From: Eucommia ulmoides
Lineage: Eukaryota; Streptophyta; Magnoliopsida; Garryales; Eucommiaceae
NCBI GenBank assembly: GCA_016647705.1
Contig: CM028327.1
Span: 42,720,017 to 42,784,016, forward strand
Length of the DNA: 64,000 nt
Direction of reading: 5' to 3'
Below are positions 12,467-24,386 of this stretch, one piece after another (positions within the stretch are counted from its first letter, which is position 1; the number at the start of each line of letters is the position of its first letter). The notes below the pieces were generated by a model. It had not been told where the DNA came from and did no database searches. It was given only the letters and a program-made list of their open reading frames with translations. The translations under genes were made by a program, and so were the position numbers.

Positions 12467-13267
12467 TAGAAGCAGTAACTTTTATCAGTCAAATCTAAAT
12501 TTATATAATTTTTACTCTACCTAATCTAATCTAATCTAAACACAAGTTGCTTTGAAACCACTTTTATTTACTAATAAATAATTAAAGTTACAAAATTAGC
12601 GGCTTTAGTTGATGTAATAATATATTTCAAAATTACTTCCAGATGAATGTTTTACCAAAAAAAATAATTAGTTGACTAGGGTTTTTATTATGATGACTAT
12701 ATATATATATGTATAATTTAATTTAATTAGCCTGACAAATTGACCATTGCCCTATGGTGTCAGCCTACTTTGTGTTGGGTTTTGGGGAAATGAAACTTGG
12801 AACTCTTGTCAAAAGTCAAAAGCTTTGAAACATATACTTCTCCAAAAAAAAAAAAAAAAGTATGTATATATATATATATATATATTAGGCAAGTGCAAAA
12901 ATATGAAAACGAAAGTGTAACTTTCGGATTCGGAAGATCGTTTATAACCCGTTTCTCGTTTTTTCTCACGTCGGCAAAAAAAATACTATTAGAGTATTTT
13001 TTCGATAATATCCACACTTACTAATCGAGGTCATTCAAATTTTCTGTAATCTAATGAGGATAGAAACTTTAGAGGTATCAACGTATATTTATACAGAAAA
13101 TCCCAAAGGGTGTGTCTGTTTCAATGGGTGTCTACCGAAATAAACGTGATCTTTAAGATCAAGAGATGTACCTATTTATATGGTGACAATCCATGAAACA
13201 TATGGCCCATAAGGACGCTTCACGGGTCGACCCGACTCGTTCCATAATTCAAGATACATACATGATT

Positions 13268-13271
<4 letters not shown>

Positions 13272-13347
<76 letters not shown>
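13272..13347. repeat. Long (TA)n microsatellite
   Basis: About 38 uninterrupted TA units, the longest dinucleotide run in the window. It can form cruciforms and is hard to assemble accurately. Confidence 0.95.
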
Positions 13348-13351
<4 letters not shown>

Positions 13352-14713
13352 AAAACCATTTATATATAATAAAAAATATTAAAATTTTACCCAAAAAAAT
13401 ATAGTAACCATTTTTTTTTAATAATTTGTTGGAGTATTATAATAAGATATAATAATCATTTTACTTAATATTTTTTTTATAAGTTTGAATGAATTGCATC
13501 ATTTCTTCTTAATATTATACAAACACATATGTTCACTTTTTTCTCTATCTTTCTCTCACTATTCATCACATTTTTTAAAAATATTTTAAAAAATTTTGAG
13601 AACAATTTTCTATTTCTAAAGCAAATGAATCCTTATTGTGCCAGATTTTTTTTTGTTAACAGTAAACAAAATTAAAATTTTAGCTCATGGTAGCTTACGC
13701 GCTTTAATTTTTTCAGAAATACAAATTTATTGTAATATATAAAAATTACTGTAATTGTTTTATATAAAAAGTTACAGTAACATTTATGCTGTATAATGAT
13801 TTTAGATTTTTGATAGAATTATTAAATTTCTCACAAAATTATTGTAGTACACGCGTGAACTGCATGGGTTAAAATTTTAATTTGTGGACTGTTCATAAAA
13901 AAACCCAATTATTTTTTATATTTTTTAATTGAACTCTATTGATGATGTCGTAATCTCGGGCTCACAGTAAAGAGTAAGGTGACTCGTGATTTTTAACTCC
14001 TCCCAACGATACCTATAGAAATTCTTATATTGGGGGTTTGAATCCCGCTGTAAAACCTCCGGCTTGATAGTAATTTTTTTTTATGGATATAATTTCTGAT
14101 TCGAATGTGTAAAGTGTTTTTAAACTTACCTCAATCCTCTCACGTAATGAAGATTTATAGATATCCGTTGGCGAGAAAAGATGGCAAGAGAGTGCTCAGG
14201 ATCGACTCTTAACGAATCTGTTGGAAGATTCTCTGACTGTTTAGAGAGGAGCATGACCCAAGCATGAAGCCACCATGTGCGGGAATGAATTGCGTGATCC
14301 TTCCAGATGCATATTCTTGATGGGTCGAATCCTATTTCCAGGTTTGACCTGCCTTTAACCCATGGGTATGAATGCGTACCATTTTACCCTTCATCATCTA
14401 TAATAACATAAAATTAAAATTTTGGAATTAGAACTAAAAGTGCATGTAACTTTTTTTCTTTTTACATGAAATTCTATTCACTTATAATTTTCAACCTGCA
14501 TTTCTAACTTGAAAAAAAAGTTAACCATGTAAAATATTGGATTTTACACATTTTATCCCTTAAACTTAAACCGGTTTGTTTAGGGTTTTCTAATAAAATG
14601 ACAAAAACACACTTAATCACCCACTAATTAATTACTCACCAAATATAATTATATCCATTATATATGTAACGACAATGATCACACTATTACATGAAATTAT
14701 ATCAAATTACTTC

Positions 14714-15078
14714 GGCCTTTGGTTATTGTTTCTGATTTCTGTTCTCATTTTCGAAATTTTGAAATTAAGATAAACACGTTTTCTTAAAAAAAATTTAAGA
14801 AACACAAAAATGTTAATTCTTATTCACTCTCACAAAATTATTCTCATTACCACTTCGCCGGCTATCATTTTTCATTGAGCATCACCATCCCACCGGCCAT
14901 CATACATTTAAAGAAAAAAATAAATAAATGTTATAACCAAGCGTGTTTTTCGTTTTTGTTCTCATAAATTAAAAGAAATAATTTCTTACCTTTTATTCCC
15001 AAAATATTCTAAAACAGTAACAAAATTTCCATGTTGAAAGTAGAAACAGAAAAACAGAAACACTAACCAAACGCCACC
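14714..15078. mobile_element. MITE, 'GGTGGCGTTTGGTTAGT' family, copy A
   Basis: The right end, ACTAACCAAACGCCACC, is the complement of the family's GGTGGCGTTTGGTTAGT terminus. The left end is GGCCTTTGGTTATTG. The same trinucleotide, TTC, flanks both ends (14711-14713 and 15079-15081), compatible with a 3-bp target duplication. The interior shares CTCCCACAAAATTATTC-like and CATAAATTAAA segments with copy C. There is no coding capacity. It is probably a PIF/Harbinger-derived (Tourist-like) element; the superfamily is inferred from the terminal form and 3-bp duplication. Confidence 0.75.
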
Positions 15079-15466
15079 TTCATTACCCATTTAATTTTTT
15101 TTTATTTTTCATACCGACAGAACTATTTGCGTCTATTTTTGTTTGAAAAAAATAATTGTTGTTTCCGCGTGAACCAAACACCGCGTACAGTGTCATTTCT
15201 AAATCATATCCCTTATGGCTTTTCCCAATCACTAAAAACAAATGGTTTAAGATTCTCTCCCCCCCTTGTCTCTCTCTCTATATATAGATATATATATGTA
15301 TATATATATATTCATCTCTCTCTCTATATGTATATCCCTCTCTTTCTCTCTCTCTCTATCTTAATCTAATGGAAAAATAATCAAAAGAATCAAAATAATG
15401 ATTTTGTTACAAAGTTGCTTTCTATATAGGCATGATCTTTCTATACATATAATACAATTCAAGACC

Positions 15467-15749
15467 TTTTGCACTTTGCACCCATGAACTTTCAGAGAAA
15501 TTCCACTTTAACTCTAGTCTTCAATTTGAATACAATAAACCCTGAACATCACTTTCTTGTGATGAAATTCACCCACATGGGAGATTCGGTGTTTGACACG
15601 TGGTTGATTTCCGTCATAAAAAATGATGAAATTATCGATTTAGACTGACTTGACATGATCTGAATACTTTAGAGTTTAATGTGTTGAAATTAAAAGTACA
15701 GAGATTAAAGTGAGATTTCTCTGAAACTTTAGGGGTGCAAAGTGCAAAA
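15467..15749. mobile_element. MITE with 45-bp terminal inverted repeats
   Basis: The arms 15467-15511 and 15705-15749 are clear inverted repeats, sharing TTTTGCACTTTGCACCC at the tips, then AACTTTCAGAGAAAT or AAGTTTCAGAGAAAT, then CACTTTAA. The interior of about 190 bp is non-coding. A detached right end of the same family is at 23390-23434, and a related element lies in the last VPS13 intron (39320-39740). Confidence 0.85.
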
Positions 15750-16729
15750 ACCTCTACCACCCTATATATAACTGCCTCTTTCAAGAAATTTGTTTTTTTT
15801 TTTTTTTTTTTAATTTAAAAATTCAAAGATTCTAAAACTAACTACATAAATCTATGGGACTAGACCGACCTTTTTTTATTTTAACCTAGTAGACACTATA
15901 TATAATATTATGTAGGTACAAGAACTTTCACATTGTGAGAACAATTAGGGTTTATTTGCCTTCCTGATTCGGTAAGCTACTTGTTCGGTGTACAGAGAAC
16001 TGCTTTCGGTCCCCCAAATTGACTGACTTGTGGCAACCTTCTGGCTGCCTAACGACCTATAACGCTAGTCACTACTTTCACTAGGGCTAGGAAGTAAGCC
16101 CCACAACCCAAAATTGGTTACTGTTTTTTGTTTTAAGAAATTTTAGGATATTATAAGCATAAATATAAGAATAAAGAAAAAACTGTTCTTCTATCAAATT
16201 TTTAGAACATTTTTTTAGGAACAACGTCACTCTCGGATTTCTGCGTCTGAGAATAAAACATAAATTTGAGAACAGAAACACAAAACAAACGATACCTTAA
16301 GTTTTGTTCTTATTGGCAAACAAAATATTTTTTTTACGAAAAGAAACGACATATTAAGATAAAAATCTCGAAATATGACCTGTTTTGTATATATTCACAC
16401 ACACACACATATATATATTTCATTTCATGCTATCAATGATTCTCTTGACGGTTTGTTGATAAACAAACCTTAATTCTTATGATCATATGTTAGTTAGAAA
16501 AACATAGTTTAGATTCCAAACAACTGCCTCATCAACCCTACTTATTAAGTTATTATTCAATTCTTAGGCATAATCCTATAAAAGATTTTTCTGTCTCCTC
16601 TCTCTCTCTCTTTCCCTCTCATGTATACATAATATATTTATATTATATATATTGTGGTCAATCAAGAAACCTAACTAAAACACTTGCAAATATATATATA
16701 GATATAGATATGGATAGATAGATACATAG

Positions 16730-16734
<5 letters not shown>

Positions 16735-16787
<53 letters not shown>
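16735..16787. repeat. (TA)n microsatellite
   Basis: An uninterrupted TA run of about 26 units immediately precedes the CAC-rich minisatellite. Confidence 0.95.
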
Positions 16788-16791
<4 letters not shown>

Positions 16792-16819
16792 TGTAGAACT
16801 AGCTAGGGTTATTGTATCA

Positions 16820-17245
16820 AAACAAATATTCGTTATCACTGCCACCGTTATTACAGCAAATAGTTGTTATCACCATCGCCCCCACCACACAAATATTTAC
16901 TATCACCTCCCCTACTAGTATCACAATAAATATTCATTATTATCACAACAAACATTTACTATTATCACCGCCACCACCACGACAAACATTTATTATCACC
17001 ACCGTCACCACCACATCAAACATTTACTATCACCACCACATTAAATATTTGTTATCACCACCACCACCACCATAATCAATATTCACCGTCACCTCTACCA
17101 ACACAAGAAATATATACTCAACATCACCACCACTGATTAAACAAATATTCGTTATCACCACCGTCACCACCACAACAAATATTCGTTATCATGACACCAT
17201 AATAAATTTTTGTTATCACTACTACCACTGCCAGCACAACAAATA
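16820..17245. repeat. Degenerate minisatellite, about 30-40 bp unit
   Basis: Units built from ACAAATATT, then a GTTATCACC or TTACTATCACC segment, then a variable run of CACCAC, are repeated about twelve times with indels. Open frames across it (His/Pro/Thr/Tyr-rich) are composition artefacts. No protein role is proposed. Confidence 0.85.
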
Positions 17246-17399
17246 ATTAAAAAATGAACAAGATGTTTCAAAATTCTACATTTAAAAACATCGAAAAAAT
17301 AGAAAATTTAATGTTGATATAGACAAAAAAAATCTAAAAATTTAAATAACTAAAAACATGAAGGAAAAAAATAAAACCAAATAAAAAAAATATCTAAAA

Positions 17400-17600
17400 A
17401 AAAAAGAATCATCCCCGAGAAACCTGTTGCTGGCTAGATCTGGCCATCGATGACCAATATTGGCCGGCGACGGCCAGATCTGGAGAGCAACGGCCCAGAT
17501 TTGTTTGTCATTGGCCAGACCATGCATAGATCTGGCTAGGTATGACTAGATCTGGGTCTTCACACTCCAAATCTAATCGTCATTAGCTAGATCTGGATGT
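17400..17600. repeat. Cluster of AGATCTGG motifs
   Basis: AGATCTGG or its complement occurs about seven times in 200 bp, together with GGCCAGA and TGGCCA segments that could pair with each other. It is non-coding and looks like the inside of a foldback-type or non-autonomous transposon, but I could not define its ends. Confidence 0.5.
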
Positions 17601-17764
17601 GTGTGAGAGAGAGAGGGACAAAGAGATTTTCCTATCCTACCTAGGTCTATGAAATTCTCTATCAATCAAGTCTCCATCCACACCACCCAACAACCATCCA
17701 TTACATTCACAAGAAAGAGAGAAACTTGATGGTGATGTCGTTTGAGGTTGCGGTACTATTGGTG

Positions 17765-18010
17765 AAAGCAGTGTTTATGAAAATTTCACGACTTTGAGTT
17801 TTTGATCAATTGTTTCCGTTTTTCTCTCAAATGACATTTTATTGTAAAAATAACGAAAATGAGATTTTTTGCAAGTGTTAATCTTTCAAAGTTTTCACGA
17901 TAAGAGTGTTTAAAAAAAAAAAAATATCGAATTTTTTCGACTTATTAGTCTTTGAAATCATTACGATTTTGAATTTTTGATCAATTTCTTTCCGTTCTCG
18001 CTCAAATGTT
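17765..18010. repeat. Dispersed copy of the 29.6-31.1 kb satellite-like unit
   Basis: TTTCACGACTTTGAGTTTTT followed by GATCAATTGTTTCCGTTTTT and CTCAAATGA is the complement of the unit repeated at 29.6-31.1 kb, which reads ATAGATCAAAAACTC then ATCGTGAAATTT. A second partial copy starts near 17945. Confidence 0.6.
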
Positions 18011-18364
18011 GAGACAAAGAATCCGACCCAAACCCCGTTGACTAAAATGCCTATAAATCTCTAGAACTTTGAACCAAATGAAAACACCCAGCGAAAATTG
18101 CGGCCAAACATCCCTTAAACGGTGATTTTTTTAATAAATAAATAATTAAATTATTTTTTAATTATTTATTTATTTTCAGAAGAATCCAATTTAAATAATT
18201 TGAAAAAAGAAGAAGAAGAAATGTTTAGATCAGATCCCCACATGATATTTTCCCCCCAGTAAAAGTCAAAGTCAACAGGTTTATTATGCTCTTGATCTTG
18301 GTGTTCTTTTATCTAATTATTAATTTTATAGATAAATTACATTTTACTACGTGTCTTTTGTGAA

Positions 18365-18610
18365 AAAATAATTTTTTTTCCGTTTAAAATAAATGAAATT
18401 AAAATTTTCATCTAATTTTTAAATGAAATAAAAAAAATTGTCCATTTATTTTAATTTAATTTAATTTTTATCATAAATATATTAAAAATTAAATTAAAAT
18501 TAAAATAATGTGATAATTTTGTCCATTTCATTAAAAAATTGGATGAAAATTTTAATTTCATCAATTTTTTACCATATTTCATTAATTTAAAAAGGAAAAA
18601 ATTAGTTTAT
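18365..18610. repeat. AT-rich foldback element
   Basis: Left-arm sequence AAATTAAAATTTTCATCTAA (near 18396) and right-arm GGATGAAAATTTTAATTTCA (near 18540) are inverted copies, as are flanking TTTTTCCGTTTAAA and TTTAAAAAGGAAAAA. The whole about 245-bp block could form a long imperfect hairpin. A related block is at 31220-31410. It is probably a MITE. Confidence 0.6.
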
Positions 18611-19252
18611 TGTCTGGTTCAAAAGTAGAAATACGTATACTAAGGTTTGTAATCTAGTGGACATATATATTTTTTATATAAACCTCCGGTATCCGATAAT
18701 TACATTGACTTTTGACTAATCTGGGTCGAGCCATGGTGGACCACAAGGGTAACAAAACTCTCCCTATCGACTTTTAATACAGTTGCATTCCCAGGCCTCA
18801 AACCAAAAATCTTGATTAAGCTAGAATAACCTTTCATCAACAGCAGATTTACGCGCTCGGTGGTTGTAGTCTAGTGAATATCTAACTTACCTTTCTTGTG
18901 GAATATGTACCCAAAAAAAAAAAAAAAAAAAGTATGTAAAATATAATTTTTTTTAAAAGTAGAGATGATAAAATAATAATTGGACAAAATAGAGGGACAT
19001 AAAAGGTAATTTACCTAATATTATTAATATATTATTTGATTTGAAATGTTAACGCGTCTACGCAGAAAAAATAAAATAATTTTAATTATTTTTTTATTTT
19101 AGACAAAAAAGGTAAAAAGACAAATGAGGACAAATCAGCCTAGGGTTGCGTGTACGTCTCTCTCTAATATATCACTGGGTGATTTTTATTTATTTTTTAT
19201 TTTTTATTTTTTATTTTTTTTGCCATAAATGCATGCCCACGGGAATTTTAAT

Positions 19253-19804
19253 GACACTTTTCCCCCTTATAGTTTACTTGAATTGTAATTTAGCCCCTAT
19301 ATTATGTTTGTAAGCACTTTACGCCCCTTGTGTTTTAAAGTGTAACGGTTAAATAATTAATATAACTATGTGAAATGATAATTTTACCCTTATATTAAAC
19401 TGACCAGATCCTATCTGGGGGCATAAGGAAAAAAAAATGGATATTATCTGACTCTATCCGACATGAACTAGAAGATATAATTGTTAATTAATATTAAATG
19501 GTTTTATAATTGGGATGATCAGTGAATGGTCCCAATTAGAGAGTTTAATTCATGAGAGAAAAATAAATAAATAAATAAACAGAGCAAAGAGCTAGTATCT
19601 GACCCGACTCGACTTGACCCATGAGTATAAATGTCAATCTATATTAAATAATTTTCTAATTTTGATTTTTTGAGATTCGGCCGTTAATTTTGATAAAAAA
19701 TTTAACGATTGCACTTTGCTTTATACCGTGAGGATAAACTGCTTATCAAAATAATACATTGAGATAAGTTGTAATTCAGTTAAACCACAAGGAAATAAAA
19801 TGCC
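19253..19804. mobile_element. Non-autonomous transposon with long degenerate inverted ends
   Basis: About 70 bp at the left (GACACTTTTCCCCCTTATAG, then TTTACTTGAATTGTAATTTA) is an imperfect complement of the right end up to 19804. Both arms close with an AAGCACTTTA / AAGCAGTTTA-like segment. The interior has no coding capacity. The superfamily is unknown. Confidence 0.5.
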
Positions 19805-20501
19805 AATAGCCCGAATGACAATTAAATACTTGTAAAAAAATCTAAATACATATTTATATTATTTAAAAATAATTTTAATAATTTTTTTTTTAATTAGAAA
19901 TTTCATGTTGTAATAGATTTTACATATTAGGGTAATCAAAATTCGGATTTCAATTTTGTTTTCCGAAAGTTTTAGGGGCCAAAACGATATTGACTCAAAA
20001 CATTTGGGATAGATTCAGCAATTTAATTCAATGACGGTCTATATGAGCCTTTGCTTGTTTGACTTATAATGGAGAGAGTCAAAGCAGATGACTAGGGTTT
20101 GGACCATGACTTGGGTTAAGATTTAATAATTTTTACTTAAGATTTATAAAAATTAAATTTAGTAAGTCAATAAATATAGTTTAATTATACTAATTATTTT
20201 TTTTTTAAAAAAAATTATCATTGTTATATTTAATAGTTTCTCTTTTTAAATAGAGATTTTTATTATTTGAATATCAAGAATTATTATCCACAATAAACCA
20301 TATAAAGAGTTTTGTTTATAAAATAACTCTTTGCAAACAATGTTTAGAGATTTAATCCTCGACGGTTTGTTAATTGGTAAGAACTTACCTTAATTGTTAA
20401 GGTAACTTATAAAATAGTTTAGTTTTGTATATTCTATTCTTGAACTTAATCTATGTTTATCGATTTTTCATTCTTCAAACTGCGTATTCAAAATTTGGAA
20501 C

Positions 20502-20838
20502 ATGATCAAGGAGGTGGACACCGATGGCGATGGGTTCATCGATTTGAACAAGTTCAAAGAGTTGAACATTGATTTGGACGAGTTCAAAGAGTTGAACACC
20601 AAGGGCATAGACTCCAATGAGGTGATGGAGAATCTAAGGGAGGTATTCTCTGTCTTTGACATCAATAAGATTATGGCTCAATTTCGGCTAACGAATTGCA
20701 GAACGTTCTGAAGTTCTTCGGTGAGGATTGCTTGTTGGCGGAGTGCTGGAAGATGATTAGTGGCGTTGATTGCGATGACGATGGTATGATCACTTTGAGG
20801 AGTTCAAGGTGATGATGACGGTGGGTTCTGATTCGATG
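20502..20838 (+). pseudogene. Calmodulin-like (CML) EF-hand pseudogene fragment
   Basis: The conceptual translation starts MIKEVDTDGDGFIDL, an EF-hand loop of the CML/polcalcin type, and continues through ENLREVFSVFDIN (third hand) and, in another frame, GVDCDDDGMIT (fourth hand). Damage is clear. The first EF-hand is absent. A 30-bp segment encoding IDLNKFKELN-like residues is tandemly duplicated (20539-20598). The loop-12 acidic residue of the first copy is Lys. A frameshift falls near 20668 within the third loop, and one base is missing in the final ITFEEF motif near 20796. An intronless CML or retrocopy parent is likely. It is not expected to make a functional calcium sensor. Confidence 0.85.
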
Positions 20839-20943
20839 GAATCGCTTCACGTTGGGGTTAAATTTGGTGTGTTACAAGTTATTGTTTCGAAATAGTATAA
20901 ACATTCATAACAGTACACAATAGTGTGAATGTTTACTATTAAA

Positions 20944-21500
20944 GGAGATATTTATTTACATATACAAGACCTGACATATCCCAATGTGATAGTGCATCTA
21001 AAATTTAACGTTGTAACAAATTTTAACAAGTGAATGTGAATGTACACAATATATTTAGGTTCGCTAAAATGGAGTGCATTATTTGAATATTTCACATTAA
21101 CAATTTGATATTTATCGTTAAGAGAAGTTACAAATGTAAATATTCACATTAAGCATTGTGAACATTCACAGTAGTCACAACAATCATTATAATAATTATA
21201 TTAAATTTTCAAAATAACCTAAAAAAAAGAAAAAAAGAGAACGTTCGTAGTTAAAGTAGACATTCATTTGCATATGCAAAACCTGAACAATAACCCAAAG
21301 TGGTAGTCGGTCTAAAATTTAGCGTTGCAACAGAACCCAAAGTGGTAGTCCGTCTAAAATTTAACGTTGCAACAGTTATAATTAGGAAATGTGAATATTC
21401 ACATCGTTTAAACGAAGTATAATATTTGAATGTTTCACATTAACAATTTGATTTTTCTTATTAAGGGAAGTCACAGATGTAAATATTCACATACTCAGCA
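20944..21500. repeat. Diverged tandem duplication of a non-coding block
   Basis: Sequence at 20944-21180 recurs at 21252-21500. Shared landmarks are CATTNACATATNCAA, TCTAAAATTTAACGTTG, TTTCACATTAACAATTTGAT and AAATGTAAATATTCACAT-like segments. Within the second copy a further 43-bp segment (AACCCAAAGTGGTAGTC...) is itself duplicated in tandem at 21292-21375. The block directly follows the CML pseudogene, so it may be decayed non-coding flank of that locus. Confidence 0.7.
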
Positions 21501-21533
21501 CAAAAAATTGATTTCCAGTGTGAATGTTTGCTA

Positions 21534-21740
21534 AGGTGGTGTTTGGTAACCGTTTCTGTTCCCATCCCAACAGTGGGATGAGAATGGGATGAGAATTTTG
21601 TTTCTTTCTTGAGAGTAGAATCGCGTTTAGTAACGATAATTTTTTATTTTTTTTGGAACAGAATCGCGTTTGGTAACGATTTTATCCTAAAACCATTTAT
21701 ACGGTTGCAGGTTTTGTAAAATGACATAATTTTATTGGTA
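21534..21740. mobile_element. Truncated MITE, 'GGTGGYGTTTGG' family
   Basis: GGTGGTGTTTGGTAACCG at 21534 follows TAA and matches the terminus of copies A-C. The TTTCTGTTCCCATCCCA and GAATCGCGTTTGGTAACGA segments match the family interior. No right terminus could be placed, so the end coordinate is approximate. Confidence 0.5.
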
Positions 21741-24209
21741 CAGTTGCAGGTTTTATAAAATGATATAATTTGTAAATTTAATATCAAACATGGTTAATTG
21801 ATTAATGTAAATGGAGAACTATTTTCTAAAGTGGCAGACCAAAAACTTAATTATATTAGTTTGATTGACAAATTGATTGACAAAATAATAATAATAATAA
21901 ATATTTTTAATAAAAATCTTAAAAATTGATTGGCAAAATAATAATAATAAATATTTTTTGATTGACAAAAAGTGGTACCATAAATTAAATACAAGGTGTA
22001 CAATGTTTATCAAGTACAAATTGACATGTACCATCTTTTTTGTTTTCATGCATCCTAAGCAATCAAGAGTTAGGACCATGTTGTTAGGAAATTTCATGTC
22101 CATTTACCTTGTAAAAGTGTCAATAATTTAACATTTTAAAGTTAATGAGACTACGACTTTTAATCGACATCTTAGAACGTATATATTGTCGGTCCTATCT
22201 TATTAAATACTCATTTCGTATATATTTAAAGACCTCAAACTATAATTTATTAATTTAAAATCGATCCGACTGAAATTGTTAAGTTGAGAAATTCCAGACT
22301 CTCCTCTAAGTTTCAAATTCATTTCTTATATTGTTTAAAGGTGCCAGATTGTAATTTGAAAAATCTAATCGATTGAAACTCTTAAACTGCATCTTGAAAA
22401 TTCCGCACTGTCTGTCAAACTTGTCTCATACTATAATTTGAAATTTTCGAAGGCACGTTTGGTTGTTTCTCAAATCGCAAATTGAACTCTTTTTAGTATG
22501 TGTCAGTGGTATTTTCAGTCTTTTTGTCAATTCCGTTAAATTTAACAGAAAAATTAACTTTTGCACTTCGGTCCGAAGTATCAGGACTCTCATGAGTCAT
22601 GAGAGGGTTTTGAAGAAATAGAAAGGTCAATGAGACCATTAATGTGTGAAATGGGCCATTAATTTGGGCCCCCATTTGATGTTAACACCCCCTTTATTGG
22701 GCCCATATATTTAAACCGTCAACGCGGAATCATTAAATAAAAAAATAAAGAGGTCCCCCAATTTTAATTAATTATTCCCAAAGGTCAAACTACAAAATGG
22801 GCCCCCAACGGCCCATTAATGTGTGTCTTCCAAATAAATTTTGTGTGGACCAAAATGAAAATAAAAAATAAAATAAAATTGACTCGAGTCCTTTCAGTTT
22901 AAATACATTAAATTCTGAAGTATCAGAATCGTGTCAAGTCAATAATTCTGTTATTTTTATGACGGAATTCACTTGATTCTGTATTTTTATTCATGGATTC
23001 CAATATGAAACATTTGTAGATGGGTGTCTGTGGATTCCTTCATCGTTTCGTTCAAGAGGAGGAAACCAAGATTTCAAACTTTTTTAAATGAGAGAGATGG
23101 TCACCAGGGTAAAAAACACTATAGATGCAAGATATAAAAGAAGAGCGGGTGCGTGCTTTTTTCCCATTTTTCCATTTGGAAAATGAATCCACTTCATTTG
23201 TTTGACACGCGTTTGATTTCTGTTATAAAAAAATATTGTATGTTCTGTTCTGAATTACCCAAAGTCATTAAAGTTCGTTGAATTGAATCCTATCAGCCTC
23301 TAAATGATAGAATTATCAATTTGGACTGACTTAACACAATTTGGATACTTCAGTATTTAATGTGTTTAAATTGAGAATACAAGGACTAAAATGAGATTTC
23401 TCTAAAACTTCAAGAGTGAAAAGTGCAAAAACCTCAAAATATTTTGTTGAATTTTTGTCTGGGGGTTGACTGTTTCTTTGTACTTGTTTGAGGATGTAAT
23501 ACTTCATGTATTCAAATTTCAAAAAGTTGTCATTATTTGGGTCATAAAAAATGATATTTTGATTGGTGGTGATTTTATTTTGTGTGGGTCCTATCGCTAA
23601 GGACTTGTTTGGTGGCCCTTTAATAATATTTTGATTTTTTGAAAAAATAGTTGTTAAGCTAGAAATGAAAAGGAGTGTTTTTATTAGTGTTTTGATCGAG
23701 AGTGAAGTTTGAATTATTGTTATAAAAAATATCTTAAATTTAATAAAATAATAAAATGACAAAAATATTCTCATTAATTTTAATTTGTCTCTTCAATCAC
23801 TGCTATTCAACTTAACCGGGAGATTGATCATATGACAACAGGGAAGGATCGATATATGAATAAGATAAACGTCAGTCCAGAAGATGTCTTTGCCATCTGT
23901 CAAAGAAAGAGAGATGGTAGTAGAAGTTATTTCATGGTCACACGTTGAGAAAAACTCTTTTCCCACCCAAAATCATCAATAACGTTTTCAATTTTGCGAA
24001 AATTTAAACAAATGTTGAACATCAGGGATCAAATGAGCAAATTGACAAACCTCAACACCAACCCAATTAACAAATCTCAACGTCTACATAAACATCTACC
24101 TTGTATAGGGACCAAATTGTAATTTTACCATCAAGCCAACATCATCCTCATCAAGAACTACAACTGATCAACAATCACCATACTTCTTTCATACATAGAT
24201 CAAACCCCC

Positions 24210-24240
<31 letters not shown>

Positions 24241-24386
24241 AGGAAAAAAAAATAAAAACAAAATTTTGAAACATAATCCCAAATTGTTCTGAGAATTTGC
24301 CTTGAATTACATAATTATAATAGCTAAAAAATAAAGGAAAATCAACAATAATTCCTAGCAGGAGAGGAGTGCTTTTTTTTCCCCTT
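21741..24386. other. Intergenic with transposon fragments
   Basis: No gene is recognised. ORFs at 22493-22675 and 23331-23774 (minus) lack coding character. A right end of the 45-bp-arm MITE family (GAGATTTCTCTAAAACTTC, then GTGCAAAAACC) is at 23390-23434. Around 23580 the sequence TAAGGACTTGTTTGGTGGCC resembles another MITE terminus. A poly-C/poly-A junction lies at 24205-24241. Confidence 0.45.
24205..24241. repeat. Poly-C tract abutting poly-A
   Basis: Twenty-six C residues are followed by eleven A residues. It lies about 150 bp downstream of the prefoldin stop codon. The complement has the same order as the T-run/G-run at 62997-63043. Such homopolymers are error-prone in sequencing, so the length is uncertain. 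Confidence 0.9.

Larger units (their letters stand above)
10073..14713. other. Intergenic, no gene recognised
   Basis: Mostly AT-rich. At 10195-10500 there is a GC-richer island with a GGCCGCAT / ATGCGGCC inverted repeat (10199-10221) and a NotI site; open frames there have no recognisable domain. A (CT)n(TA)n tract is at 12397-12464, a poly-A tract at 12845-12860, and a long (TA)n at 13272-13347. Segments at 11340-11950 and 12920-13260 are less AT-rich and may be decayed transposons. Confidence 0.4.

Noticed and set aside
16820..17245. Regular repeat-spacer look reminiscent of a CRISPR array
   Set aside because: The spacers are not unique, the unit is a low-complexity CAC/ACAAATATT minisatellite, and the genome is a plant nuclear genome.
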